Of a DNA stretch of 64,000 nt, positions 44,369-53,993 are shown one piece after another. Below the pieces are notes generated by a model. That model searched no databases. It saw only the letters and a list, made by a program, of their open reading frames with translations, and was not told the origin of the DNA. Origin of the DNA: Candidatus Blochmannia sp. SNP (GTDB lineage Bacteria; Pseudomonadota; Gammaproteobacteria; Enterobacterales; Enterobacteriaceae); assembly GCF_036549215.1 (NCBI RefSeq), contig NZ_CP144371.1, positions 310,001 to 374,000 on the forward strand, read 5' to 3'. Numbering within the stretch: position 1 is the first letter of the stretch; every line of letters starts with the position of its first letter. The position numbers were made by a program, and so were the translations under genes.

Positions 44369-45138
44369 AATCTAATTTGTATTCCTTCTTTAGATAAGAA
44401 TTGTTTTAATTTATGAATATCAATAATTTTTTTATGAAAAACTGAAGCTGCTAATGCGCCATCTACATCAGCGTCACGAAAAGCTTCTAAAAAATGCTGA
44501 TAAGTACCAGCTCCACCGGAAGCTATAAGCGGCACTTTGCAATGTTTTCTAATGTGTTTTAATTGATTTAAATCATAACCATTTTTCATGCCGTCCTGAT
44601 TCATCATATTTAATACTATTTCTCCGGCACCATATTCTTGTACTTTTTTAACCCAATCTAATGTTTTCCATGTTGTAGTTTTTGTGCGATAACTATCTCC
44701 GGTATAGCATCGTACTTGATATATTTTTTTTTCAGGATTATGCCAAGTGTCAATACTAACTACAATACATTGTGTACCTAAATGATCAGCTAATTTTTGG
44801 ATTAGCGTTGGATTTATTAAAGCAGGGGAATTAATTGAAATCTTATCAGCTCCGGATGCAAGAATCTGTTTAGCCTGTTTTATTGTACTGATTCCTCCAG
44901 CAACACAGAATGGAATGTTTATTATTTCTGCAATCCGGGAAATCCATTTCTTGTCTACTACTTGATTATTGGGTGATGCCGTAATATCGTAGAACACTAG
45001 TTCATCAGCTCCTTCTTTTTCGTAACGATTTGCTAAATCTAATATATCTCCTACAATTTTGTGATGTTTAAATTGTACCCCTTTTATTACTTTATTATTA
45101 GCTACATCAAGACAAGGAATTATTCGTTTTGCCAACAT
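44362..45138 (-). CDS. hisF: imidazole glycerol phosphate synthase subunit HisF
   Basis: HisF is the (beta/alpha)8 cyclase subunit that uses ammonia from HisH to make imidazole glycerol phosphate and AICAR. It has 258 residues, the E. coli length. The catalytic Asp11 is in IIPCLDV and Asp130 in VVSIDTW. The phosphate-binding glycine turns GGIST and ASGGAG are intact. It overlaps hisA by 19 bases. Its partner HisH is frameshifted, so HisF function at low ammonia depends on HisH rescue. Confidence 0.97.
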   Translation of the reverse strand: MLAKRIIPCLDVANNKVIKGVQFKHHKIVGDILDLANRYEKEGADELVFYDITASPNNQVVDKKWISRIAEIINIPFCVAGGISTIKQAKQILASGADKISINSPALINPTLIQKLADHLGTQCIVVSIDTWHNPEKKIYQVRCYTGDSYRTKTTTWKTLDWVKKVQEYGAGEIVLNMMNQDGMKNGYDLNQLKHIRKHCKVPLIASGGAGTYQHFLEAFRDADVDGALAASVFHKKIIDIHKLKQFLSKEGIQIRLC

Positions 45139-45860
45139 GATATTGCCTCAGCAACAGTAAATTTATTTTCTAAAAAAGCACGACCAATAATGATTGATTT
45201 GACTCCAGCACAACGTAACTTGGAGATTTCCGTTAGCTTATAAACACCTCCAGATGATTGGAAAAATATTTTTGGCCAAGAACGACATATAGATTGATAT
45301 AAAGATATATTACTACCTAATAAAGTTCCATCTTTAGAAATATCTGTACAAAGAACATGTTTTAATCCTATAGTATAATATTCTTCTATTATTTGCTCTA
45401 ATTTCAAATTAGTTTCTTTTTTCCAACCGTAAATAGCTATTTTTCGATCTTTTGTAGAAGAAATGCGTATATCTACTGCTAAAACTAAATGATTTGGATC
45501 AAAATATTCAAACCATTTTCTTACCATTTCTGGCTTTGTAACCGCTACAGAACCGAATACTATACGTGTTGCTCCTGCTTTTAAGAGAAATTCTATATCT
45601 GTAGTGTTACGTATACCTCCTCCTATTTGTATCTTCGATAAAGGAGTAGCTTCTCTTATTAATTGACTAATTAATGAACTTTGTTTTTTTGATGGATTCT
45701 GTGCGCCAGTTAAATCAACTAAATGTATCATTTTTGCTCCTTGGCATATATATTGTCTTAATAATGATACAGGGTTTCCATAACTAGTTTCCATATGATA
45801 AGATCCCTGATATAGCCTGACTATTTTTCCGTTAATAATATCTAGTGCGGGAATAATCAC
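45120..45860 (-). CDS. hisA: HisA, ProFAR isomerase
   Basis: HisA isomerises N'-5'-phosphoribosylformimino-AICAR ribonucleotide in the fourth histidine step. It has 246 residues (E. coli 245), a (beta/alpha)8 barrel homologous to HisF. The catalytic Asp is in PALDIING and the second Asp in [10 protein letters not shown]. Phosphate-binding GGGIRN and SSGGV are intact. It begins 3 bases after the hisH stop, which implies coupled translation. Confidence 0.96.
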   Translation of the reverse strand: MIIPALDIINGKIVRLYQGSYHMETSYGNPVSLLRQYICQGAKMIHLVDLTGAQNPSKKQSSLISQLIREATPLSKIQIGGGIRNTTDIEFLLKAGATRIVFGSVAVTKPEMVRKWFEYFDPNHLVLAVDIRISSTKDRKIAIYGWKKETNLKLEQIIEEYYTIGLKHVLCTDISKDGTLLGSNISLYQSICRSWPKIFFQSSGGVYKLTEISKLRCAGVKSIIIGRAFLENKFTVAEAISCWQNE

Positions 45861-45863
45861 AAA

Positions 45864-46453
45864 TTAAATCTCCAAAAAATTTTTTACTAATTGTTGTCCA
45901 GGTATACCTGATTTTTCAGGGTGAAACTGAACTCCAAAAAAATTATTATATTCTATGACTGAACTAAATGATTGGCCGTAATTTGTTTCAGCAATGGTTA
46001 TATGACATATTTCTATTAAATAACTATGTGCAAAATAAAAATAGTCATTTCTTTTTATACCATCAAATAAAGAATTTTTTTTAGGAACAGTAATAGTATT
46101 CCATCCCATATGTGGTAGTGGAAAACCATAGTATTTCATGCGTCTAATAGGTACATTAATAATTTTTAAGGTGTTGATGCCATTATTTTCGTCACTATGG
46201 GTACCGAATAACTGCATCCCTAAACAAATGCCTAATATTGGTTTAGTACAATTTTGTATTAACGTAACTAGATTTTTTTTTTTAATTGCTTCATCGCGGC
46301 TGCGGCGGTACCAACTCCTGGTAAAAACAGTTTATCTGCTCGGGATATAATATCAACTCTATCACTAATTATTGGATTATGCCCTAATTTATGCAACATG
46401 GTTTTTACAGAAAATAAATTAGAACAATTGGTGTTTATAATAACTATATTCAT
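45864..46453 (-). CDS. hisH: imidazole glycerol phosphate synthase subunit HisH, one-base frameshift at an A11 run
   Basis: HisH is the glutaminase that feeds ammonia to HisF. The first 60 codons encode [12 protein letters not shown] and then [19 protein letters not shown], ending at a stop just after eleven A (plus-strand T at 46273-46283). The correct continuation [19 protein letters not shown] is in the next frame. Adding one A (or deleting two) gives one 196-residue protein, exactly the E. coli length. The catalytic Cys (GICLG) and the His-Glu pair (QFHPEKSG) all lie after the run, so no internally started product could work. Flanking his genes are intact and overlapping, which favours rescue by slippage over decay. 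Confidence 0.9.
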
Positions 46454-47526
46454 AGCAATGTTCCTTTAGAGCTTGGTATATTATTATTATTATTATCTAT
46501 ATAAATAGCTTGGCGCAATGCTCGACCAAAAGATTTGAATAAACTTTCTGCTTTATGGTGGTCATTATCCCCGATTGCTTGTAAATGTAAAGCACAGTTC
46601 ATTTTTGAAGATAATGAACGGAAAAAATGTTCTATCATTTCAGTGCTGAGATCTCCTATTTTTTGAAAATTGTATTTAGCTTGATAGTGAAAGTATGTAC
46701 GTCCAGAAAGATCTAATATACATTGCGCGATACTTTCATCCATAGGTAAGGTGAATCCAAATCTTCTAATACCACATTTTTTATTTAGTGCTTCACTTAA
46801 AGCCTCTCCTAATGTTAAAGCAGTATCTTCAACAGTATGATGGTCGTCTATATATAAATCTCCTTTTGCTATAATATTCATACGTAATCCAGCATGAATA
46901 GCTATTTGCTGTAACATATGATTAAAAAAATTAATTCCAGTATTAATATAACTTTTATCGCTTTGATCTAACCATATTTTTATATCTATATTAGTTTCTT
47001 CAGTGGTTCGATAAATATGTGCTGATCTGTAATGTTGCATTAAATAGTTTTTAATTTTTTTCCAACCAAAATTAATGTGATGGTACCGTATTCCTTGAAT
47101 ACCCATATTGGTTGCTAAGATCATATCAGTATCTCGGTCTCCAATAACATAACTATTAAATTTATTTAATTTATTATCGGTTAACCAAGAATTTACTAAA
47201 GCAGTTTTTGGTTTTCGACAATGACATTGTTCTTCAGGAAAATGAGGACAAATTAATATTTGATTAAACTTAATATCTTGAGATTGAAATATTCGAATCA
47301 TCAGGTAATGCAGCTCATCAAATTTTTCTTTGGGAAATGAAATACTTCCTAGTCCATTTTGATTAGTAACTATAACAAATTCAAAACCTATATTTTTTAG
47401 CGCTATAAGAGCAGGAATAACGTGGGGTTCTAATGAGAACTTATCTAAAGAATCAACTTGAAAATTGTCTTTTGGTTCATTAATTAGAGTTCCATCCCGA
47501 TCTATAAATAAAATTTTATGACACAT
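46450..47526 (-). CDS. hisB: histidinol-phosphatase / imidazoleglycerol-phosphate dehydratase
   Basis: HisB is bifunctional in enterobacteria, covering steps six and eight. The N-terminal HAD phosphatase has DRDGTLINE (nucleophile Asp) and a zinc site with the [14 protein letters not shown] cysteines. The C-terminal dehydratase has the metal-binding [15 protein letters not shown] and [12 protein letters not shown] histidines, with a second set NDHHKAES. It has 358 residues (E. coli 355). A (ATT)n repeat near the 3' end encodes a run of four Asn. It overlaps hisC by 11 bases and hisH by 4. Confidence 0.96.
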   Translation of the reverse strand: MCHKILFIDRDGTLINEPKDNFQVDSLDKFSLEPHVIPALIALKNIGFEFVIVTNQNGLGSISFPKEKFDELHYLMIRIFQSQDIKFNQILICPHFPEEQCHCRKPKTALVNSWLTDNKLNKFNSYVIGDRDTDMILATNMGIQGIRYHHINFGWKKIKNYLMQHYRSAHIYRTTEETNIDIKIWLDQSDKSYINTGINFFNHMLQQIAIHAGLRMNIIAKGDLYIDDHHTVEDTALTLGEALSEALNKKCGIRRFGFTLPMDESIAQCILDLSGRTYFHYQAKYNFQKIGDLSTEMIEHFFRSLSSKMNCALHLQAIGDNDHHKAESLFKSFGRALRQAIYIDNNNNNIPSSKGTLL

Positions 47527-48622
47527 GAGTGCTCCTATATTTATTTACGTAGGTGGATGATGAAACGCGTAGTTTTTTTAAGACAGAAATCACTCGTTTA
47601 CATTCATTAAGCGTACCAATAGTGATTCGTGAGCAATTAATTAATCCTAGTTGTTTACTTTGATCTCTTAAAACTATACCTTGATTTAATAGTGCATTAA
47701 ACACTTGATATTTTGGATTAAATCTAACTAATACATAATTAGCATTACTATTAAACACTTTTTGGACACAAGAGCATTGTTTTAAACCCGTAATTAATAT
47801 GTCTCGGTTTGTATTAATTATAGCTATTCTGTTTTTAGTATATTGTATGTTTATTGGGGTTAAAGCTTGTTCTGCGATGTCAATTACTGGAATGGACAAT
47901 GGATATGGTGCTATAACTTTTTCTAACAATTTAATAATTTCTGGATTAGCTAAAGTAAAACCGCAACGTATTCCTGCTAGTGCAAAAGCCTTGGATAAAG
48001 TTCTTAAAATAACCAAATGCGGATACGTGGATAACCAGCGCACTAAACTTGCATCAGGACAAAAGTCAATATATGCTTCATCAGTTATTAATAGCGCTCG
48101 ATTTTGGATAATATTTAACAATTTTTTTAAACTATTTAAATGAATAATATTACCAGTAGGATTATTTGGATTACAAATATAAATTAATTTAACATCATTT
48201 AATTGTGACTTAATAGATACTAAATCAAGTTGCCAGTTTTTCTTTTTCGGTATGATCCGATAATTAATTCCTAAAATTTCTGCAGTGGTTTTGTACATAC
48301 CATATGTTGGAGGGCAAAATATTATAACGTCTTTCCCAGGGTTACAAAATACTTTCATTAATAACTCAATACTTTCATCGGCCCCTCTGGATACTAAAAT
48401 TTGATCAGGTCGTACTCCAGCGTAGTAAGCATATTTGTTAATTATTTCTTGTGGTTGGCACATAGGGTATCTGTGAATTTTTTTACAACGTAATTGATAA
48501 TCGGGGGCGATCGGAAATTCATTGGCGTTAAGCCATATGTTACCTGAATGTGTTAATTTTCTGGCAGATTGATAAGGTTTTAGAGTTAATACATTATTCC
48601 TGGCTAAGTCACGAATGTTCAT
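47516..48622 (-). CDS. hisC: histidinol-phosphate aminotransferase
   Basis: HisC is the PLP-dependent transaminase of step seven. It has 368 residues (E. coli 356). The PLP lysine lies in [15 protein letters not shown], the substrate loop is [10 protein letters not shown], and the conserved Asp/Tyr are in ITDEAYIDF. It overlaps hisD by 14 bases and hisB by 11. The C-terminus has about a dozen residues more than E. coli, of uncertain relevance. Confidence 0.96.
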   Translation of the reverse strand: MNIRDLARNNVLTLKPYQSARKLTHSGNIWLNANEFPIAPDYQLRCKKIHRYPMCQPQEIINKYAYYAGVRPDQILVSRGADESIELLMKVFCNPGKDVIIFCPPTYGMYKTTAEILGINYRIIPKKKNWQLDLVSIKSQLNDVKLIYICNPNNPTGNIIHLNSLKKLLNIIQNRALLITDEAYIDFCPDASLVRWLSTYPHLVILRTLSKAFALAGIRCGFTLANPEIIKLLEKVIAPYPLSIPVIDIAEQALTPINIQYTKNRIAIINTNRDILITGLKQCSCVQKVFNSNANYVLVRFNPKYQVFNALLNQGIVLRDQSKQLGLINCSRITIGTLNECKRVISVLKKLRVSSSTYVNKYRSTHVS

Positions 48623-49934
48623 TTTGTTCCTTGATATGATTGATGCGATATATTACAGCATATTCATGAGCTTTTAATTGTTCAATTTGTGTTAATGTTT
48701 TGATTGTTGATGATAATTTTAAGAGTCCATTTTGGGTTAATTGTTGTACCGATATTCTTTTTTGAAAATCTACAACCCCTAAACCAGATGTGGTAATTGC
48801 ACGTCCGTATGTAGGTAATACATGATTCGGCCCGCTTGCATAGTCTCCAGCAACCTCTGGAGACCAATTGCCCAGAAATATTGACCCGGCATTAATGACG
48901 TGATTTAAATAATCTTGGGCATTTTCAACGTGAATGATTAAGTGTTCTGGAGCGTAACTATTACTTATAGAAAAACATTCCATTAAATTATCAGTAATGA
49001 TTATGCAGCCATTAATTAATGAATCTTTAATTATCTTTTTACGTGGTAGTATTTGTAATTGTTTATGTAGTTCTTGTTTTGTTTGCTCTGCAATGTGTAT
49101 ACTGGGAGTGGTTAGTATTATATGCGAATCAGGCCCATGTTCTGCCTGTGCTAAAAGATCTGCTGCGATAAAAATAGGATTAGCTGTATTATCTGCAATA
49201 ATTAATACTTCGGAAGGGCCAGCCAACATATCGATAGCTGTTCCATTTGGTGCAAAATTAATTTGACGTTTTGCTTCGGTAACCCAAGCATTACCTGGTC
49301 CAAATATTTTATCTACTTTTGGAACAGATTCAGTACCAAATCCCATAGCAGCTATAGCTTGGCTTCCTCCTATTTGATAGATCTCATTGATTCCACAAAG
49401 TTGTGCAGTATATGTAATTATATCGGGCACCGGAGGAGGAGAACATAATATAACGCGTTTACATCGAGCAATATGAGCTGGAATGCCCAACATCATCACT
49501 GTTGATAGCAATGGTGCAGTGCCTCCTGGAATATATAGTCCGACAATGTTTAATGGTCGAATAATTTGGCGACAGTATACTTCGGGAGAAGTTTCTAAAT
49601 TTATTTCTGAAGGATATTGTTCTTGATGAAATCGTGTAATATTTGTTATTGCAACGTGTATTGCTCTTTTTATTGTATTAGATAGATCATTACCTGAGTT
49701 TATAATAATTTCAGGTGGAATCTTTAATTGTTTAGTTTGTACGTTATCGAAATATAGATTAAATTTAAATAAAGCACGATCTCCTTCATTATGAACTTGA
49801 TCCAGGATGTTTTTAACATTTGTACTGATATCCTTTGAATTATTGTCTATTGGACGGATAAGTAATCTCTTTCGTTCAGATTTAGAACAACAGTTCCAAT
49901 AAATAATAGATATAGGATGTTCATAAGAACTCAT
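48609..49934 (-). CDS. hisD: histidinol dehydrogenase
   Basis: HisD oxidises histidinol to histidine in the last two steps using NAD and zinc. It has 441 residues (E. coli 434). The signature region contains GPSEVLIIAD, LLAQAEHGPDSHIILTT with the zinc-ligating Gln and His, and YAPEHLIIH with the catalytic Glu-His. AGDYASGPNHVLPTYGRA is intact. It starts 4 bases after the hisG stop and overlaps hisC. Confidence 0.97.
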   Translation of the reverse strand: MSSYEHPISIIYWNCCSKSERKRLLIRPIDNNSKDISTNVKNILDQVHNEGDRALFKFNLYFDNVQTKQLKIPPEIIINSGNDLSNTIKRAIHVAITNITRFHQEQYPSEINLETSPEVYCRQIIRPLNIVGLYIPGGTAPLLSTVMMLGIPAHIARCKRVILCSPPPVPDIITYTAQLCGINEIYQIGGSQAIAAMGFGTESVPKVDKIFGPGNAWVTEAKRQINFAPNGTAIDMLAGPSEVLIIADNTANPIFIAADLLAQAEHGPDSHIILTTPSIHIAEQTKQELHKQLQILPRKKIIKDSLINGCIIITDNLMECFSISNSYAPEHLIIHVENAQDYLNHVINAGSIFLGNWSPEVAGDYASGPNHVLPTYGRAITTSGLGVVDFQKRISVQQLTQNGLLKLSSTIKTLTQIEQLKAHEYAVIYRINHIKEQNEHS

Positions 49935-49938
49935 AATA

Positions 49939-50838
49939 TTATTCCATCATTTTTTCTATTGGTAATACTAAAATAGAACTGGCTCCAAGATTTTTTAAGT
50001 TTTCCATTGTTTCCCAAAATAATGTTTCATTGCTTACCATATATATTGCTACACGATGTTGATTTCCTGCTAATGGTAATACTGTTGGACTTTCTGCTCC
50101 AGGTAGTAAATTAATAATTTTTTCTAGTTGTTCAGTAGGAGCATGCAACATGATATATTTAGAGCCTCTAGCTTGTATAACTCCTTGTATCCGAATCATT
50201 AATTTATTTATTAATGATTGTTTTATGTTTGACAATTTTCCAGATCTTTGAATAAGACATGCTCTAGATCGATAAATTACTTCTACTTCATGTAATCCGT
50301 TAGCTTCTAATGTGGCTCCAGTAGAAACAAGATCGCAAATTGCGTCTGCTAGTCCAACTCGTGGCGCTACTTCTACTGAACCGTTTAGCAAACAAGATTT
50401 AAAATTGATACCCAATTTATCTAAATACTGTTTTAGTAGATGCGGATATGAAGTTGCAATTCGTTTTCCTTGTAAACATTTTGGTCCATTCCATGGTTCA
50501 TCTATGGGTAAAGCCATGGATAGTCTACAATCTCCAAAATCTAATCGACGTAACATAATATAACAAGGATTATCTCCTTGTGATCGTCTTGACAACAATG
50601 CTTCTTCTAATACGTTTTCTCCGATAATTCCTAAATCTACAATACCATCCATCACTAAACCAGGAATGTCGTCATCTCGTACTCTCATGATATCGATAGC
50701 CATATTTTCTGCGAACGCTAGTAGGCGTTGCTGTTGTAAATTAATTTTAATGCCACATTGTTCAAGAAGTTGTTGAGATTCTTTGCTTAATCTTCCTGAT
50801 TTTTGCATCGCTATTCGTAATCGTGATCTATCCAACAT
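49939..50838 (-). CDS. hisG: ATP phosphoribosyltransferase (long form)
   Basis: HisG condenses ATP and PRPP in the first, committed step and is feedback-inhibited by histidine. The 299 residues equal the E. coli length, so the C-terminal ACT-like regulatory domain of the long form is kept and no HisZ is needed. The PRPP-binding segment [14 protein letters not shown] is present. AAGG precedes the ATG. It is the first gene of the complete hisGDCBHAFI operon, in the same order as E. coli. No histidine-codon leader peptide is visible upstream. Confidence 0.96.
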   Translation of the reverse strand: MLDRSRLRIAMQKSGRLSKESQQLLEQCGIKINLQQQRLLAFAENMAIDIMRVRDDDIPGLVMDGIVDLGIIGENVLEEALLSRRSQGDNPCYIMLRRLDFGDCRLSMALPIDEPWNGPKCLQGKRIATSYPHLLKQYLDKLGINFKSCLLNGSVEVAPRVGLADAICDLVSTGATLEANGLHEVEVIYRSRACLIQRSGKLSNIKQSLINKLMIRIQGVIQARGSKYIMLHAPTEQLEKIINLLPGAESPTVLPLAGNQHRVAIYMVSNETLFWETMENLKNLGASSILVLPIEKMME

Positions 50839-50980
50839 GATATTTTACCTTATGTAAAGAATTTTTTATAACTAAATACTTTAATAAAATTTGTACAATA
50901 GAAGTAATTTTGGCATTTTTAATGAACAAAGGATTCAAATTATTTCTATTGTTAATTTATTTGGAGGATCAGCCAGGACC

Positions 50981-51022
50981 ATGGATGATAAATTAACACA
51001 TGAAGTACAATTTTTTCATTAA
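50981..51022 (+). other. 13-codon mini-ORF behind a GGAGG sequence in a G+C-rich patch
   Basis: ATG opens a frame for MDDKLTHEVQFFH followed by a stop. It is preceded by TTGGAGGATCAGCCAGGACC, the only G+C-rich stretch in about 500 bases of spacer. I do not recognise the peptide. It could be a leader peptide, the surviving 5' end of a lost gene, or an element read from the other strand as part of the his leader. Confidence 0.25.
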
Positions 51023-51195
51023 AAAATTTTTAACACTTAATATTTTAACGAATATAATTAAATTTGTATAGGGTTAAATGTTATTCAGTTACTTTATTTT
51101 ATACGTATATAATTAATATTATAATTAAATTATAAAATATTTAATAACATTTGATATATTTTTAGTCTAAAAATAGTTATATAAAAAGTTTTAGA

Positions 51196-51229
51196 ATTAT
51201 AATTATGACTATATAGTCATAATTATAAT
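51196..51229. repeat. perfect 34-bp palindrome
   Basis: Two 17-base arms meet without a spacer around TATATA, with GAC/GTC the only G:C pairs. It lies about 125 bases downstream of sbcB and about 360 bases upstream of hisG on their shared strand. There is no T run for a classical terminator. Confidence 0.8.
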
Positions 51230-51353
51230 ACGGCGTATGTCATATTTTTATGATATTATATTTATGTAGTAAAGTGACTTTTCAGTTAATTTAGTTGATA
51301 CTAGATCGTGTTGTATTTGTATATATAGATAAAATACTAAAAATTATTATTTT

Positions 51354-52855
51354 TTAATGAAAATTAAAGCAATTTTCATAAAGATATTGATAATATTTTT
51401 GTAATAAATGCAGAAGTTTAGTTTTTTGTTTATTATAGTTATAGATTGATAAAAGTATATTTAATTTATCGTTATAAGCTTTTGATTGATTTTGAGTAAA
51501 TAATTTGTCTTTGATGTAATTAAACCATTCTTGTTGTTCCTTCGAATTTAAAGTGTTAGGAAAGTTACGAGCTCTATAATAGTAGAACAATAGTTTTAAG
51601 CGACTATCAACATTTTCGATACATAAATTTTTTAAATTTTTTGGATGAGTTTTTTGGATATTTAAAATTATTTTTTGATCAGCATTATTAAAGAATCCAT
51701 GATATAGTTGAGAATCTACATGGAAATTATTACGTAGAGCTTTTTGACGCATGTATGACTCAATGATAGTGTATAGTGTGTTTATTTTTTTACGTAAATG
51801 AATACTATTTTCATGAATTCTGAGAAAATTTAAATTTTTTGAACAATGTTGATAATTGATAGAAAATTGAATGGAATAATTGGTGTTAATACTATTTTTA
51901 TTAAAAAAATTTATTGGTATTAGAATGGGGCATGCATTTAATCGGATTACCTGCAATGGTATATTTTTCAATATATCATGTATTGTTGTATGGTTGGAAT
52001 ATAGTTTTTGATATATTGTATTTATATTTAAATTTAACAAAGTATCAATATTTTCATTTAGATCGCATGCAATTAAAATATTAGAATTTGTAGGGTGCCA
52101 AGTAATTGGAGCTATATAAGTTATAAAATTATGATATTTATTGTTAATTTTTTTAGTTATAAATATTAGAGGTTGTGTAGTTTCTAGATCGATTATTTTT
52201 TTTAATTGGTATTTGGTACGATGATTAAATAAGAATTGAAATAATTGTGGTTGGACTTTTTTTATAAATTTTGTTAACTCTAAAGTAGCATATACATCTG
52301 ACATAGCATCATGAGCGTTAAGGTGTGTTATAGAGTTTGCTTGTGTTAGGTCTTTTAGACGAAAGCTGGGGTTATTATGAATATTCAATGGCCATTTAAT
52401 GCCATTTGGACATAGAGAATAATAAGCACGTAATACATGTAATAAATCCCAGCGTGAGTTTCCTTGTTGATAAGCCCACATATAAGGATCAAAAAAATTT
52501 CTATAGAAAATATTTCTACTAAATTCATCGTCAAAATGAATATTATTATATCCAAGTATGCAAGTATTAGGAATACAGAATATTTGGTTGATGCGACGGG
52601 CGAATTCAGCTTCTATCAAACCGTTATGTAAAGTATCTTGAGGAGTAATCCCTGTAATAAGTACTGATTTTGGATCAGGAAGATAATCGTCTGGTAATCG
52701 GCAAAAGAAAACTTTTTCTTTCTCTATGGGAGTTAATGTATTGTTAGTACGGATTCCAGCAAATTGTGCTGGTTTATCTAGTGCTGGGTTTATTCCAAAA
52801 GTTTCATAATCATAAAAAAAAAACTAGGGTTTTTAGTATTTTTATTTATTAACAT
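51354..52855 (-). CDS. sbcB: exodeoxyribonuclease I, one-base frameshift at a T10 run
   Basis: ExoI degrades single-stranded DNA 3' to 5' in recombination and repair. A plausible ATG (52855) starts MLINKNTKNPSFFF. After ten T (plus-strand A at 52814-52823) the true continuation, YDYETFGINPALDKPAQFAGIR, is out of frame by one. Adding one T restores about 500 residues (E. coli 475). DYE holds two catalytic acidic residues of the DEDD nuclease, so any product started at the internal TTG (52619) would be inactive. NSRWDLL, the SNAHDAM-like NAHDAMSDVYATLE block and the C-terminal LLFYYYRARNFPNTL are intact. Neighbouring tmaR agrees with E. coli synteny. Confidence 0.85.
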
Positions 52856-53217
52856 CGTCACACCGGTACTTTCGGTATAAATAATATTCAAATTATTTAT
52901 TAATATTATAAATCATATGTTTAGATTTGTTCGTAATATATTATATTTTATGACACAACATAAACAAAATGTAATCACGTATTATATATATTTAGTGTAA
53001 TGTATCATAATTAATATAGTATAAAAATTATAGTATTTATAGACATCTCAGTATCATTTCAATATGAGTAATATTGTGGATTTTTCAATCTAATTAAAAT
53101 TAAGTATTATATTATACGGATAATATTTATAAATTTAAATTTTAATTTTGATTTGATAAGGTTATAGAAATTTATTGTGTGTATATTTTTAAAATAAATA
53201 TAAATAGGAGATGATTT
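52856..53217. other. spacer between divergent sbcB and tmaR
   Basis: No gene is seen. It must contain both promoters. Sequence is almost pure A/T and no regulatory site stands out. Confidence 0.5.
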
Positions 53218-53541
53218 ATGAGCAATGATGTTAATAAATCGTTTTATGACGTATTGGAATTTGTGCGAATATTTCGTCGTAAGAATAAACTGCAACGAGA
53301 GATTCTTGATAATGAAAAAAAAATTAGAGATAATCAAAAAAGAGTATTATTATTGGGTAATTTAAGTGATTATATTAAGACTGAAACATCTGTAGAAGGG
53401 ATACAAGTTATCATTACCAATATGCGTAATGATTATGAAGATCGAGTGGATGAATATATAATAAAAAATGCTGAATTATCAAAGGAACGTCGTGAATTAT
53501 CAAAAAAATTAAATAATTTTAAAAAATCTATAGTTGATTAA
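53218..53541 (+). CDS. tmaR: TmaR (YeeX, UPF0265/DUF496 family)
   Basis: The 107-residue protein matches the YeeX family almost end to end (E. coli about 109). [41 protein letters not shown] and the [26 protein letters not shown] region are conserved, all predicted helical and coiled. In E. coli the renamed TmaR was reported to localise at cell poles and sequester the PTS enzyme EI. GGAG lies before the ATG. An in-frame A9 run is present early in the gene. Neighbour sbcB matches E. coli. Retention in so small a genome suggests a more basic role than sugar tuning, which is inference. Confidence 0.93.
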   Translation: MSNDVNKSFYDVLEFVRIFRRKNKLQREILDNEKKIRDNQKRVLLLGNLSDYIKTETSVEGIQVIITNMRNDYEDRVDEYIIKNAELSKERRELSKKLNNFKKSIVD

Positions 53542-53993
53542 ATTTAATGGAAAGTTGATTTACGTTGAAATATTTATTTTATATATTCGTAATGAATTGA
53601 TGATATATGCAGGTAAGATATTATCTATTACATATAATGCTGTATTGAGGAGGTAGTGGTCTGATAAAAACATAAGATATATGTTATGTCTTTTCTATTG
53701 TTATTAATTTAATGATAAGATTATGATGAGGATTATTAATCTTAATGTAGGTTGTTATGTCATGTTTCAATATTTAATTAAAATGTTTTGTGTATTTTTA
53801 TTTTAATAATGAAATATTATTATGTATCTTAGTTGGGTTTGAGTAAGTGAATATAAGTATGTTTTGAGTATTTATTGTTTTGTATAATACTTATAGGAAT
53901 ATATTTTCTGATGTTAGTAGAGAGATTTCATTCATATTTAGTAATATGAATGATTTAACAGTGTTATAGTTTGAAATTGATTATTTAATAATT
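53542..53993. other. spacer between tmaR and gutQ
   Basis: No gene is recognisable. A hairpin close to gutQ is listed separately. The remaining sequence is A/T-rich with stops in all frames. Confidence 0.5.
53928..53953 (+). promoter_or_regulatory. 11-bp stem-loop shortly upstream of gutQ
   Basis: TCATTCATATT and AATATGAATGA pair perfectly around TAGT, followed by TTTAAC. The 3' edge is 40 bases before the gutQ ATG. It could be a weak terminator of upstream transcription or a structure in the gutQ 5' untranslated region. Confidence 0.45.

Larger units (their letters stand above)
50839..51353. other. spacer between sbcB and the his operon
   Basis: This should contain the his promoter. I find no His-codon run of the hisL type and no attenuator terminator on the minus strand. 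Standing out are a G+C-rich patch at about 50972-50988 and a perfect 34-bp palindrome at 51196-51229, both listed separately. The rest is A/T-rich with no coding remnant. Confidence 0.55.

Noticed and set aside
45864-46217. 117-codon frame as an independent HisH-like gene
   Set aside because: It starts in the middle of the glutaminase, after the catalytic Cys, and joins upstream sequence of the same protein at the A11 run, so it is the second half of hisH.
48997-49266. 89-codon plus-strand open frame inside hisD
   Set aside because: Antisense shadow of conserved hisD. The same applies to the antisense frames in hisC, hisG, accD and nrdA.
53107-53337. 76-codon minus-strand open frame overlapping the start of tmaR
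   Set aside because: Low-complexity, A/T-driven frame opposite the conserved tmaR gene.
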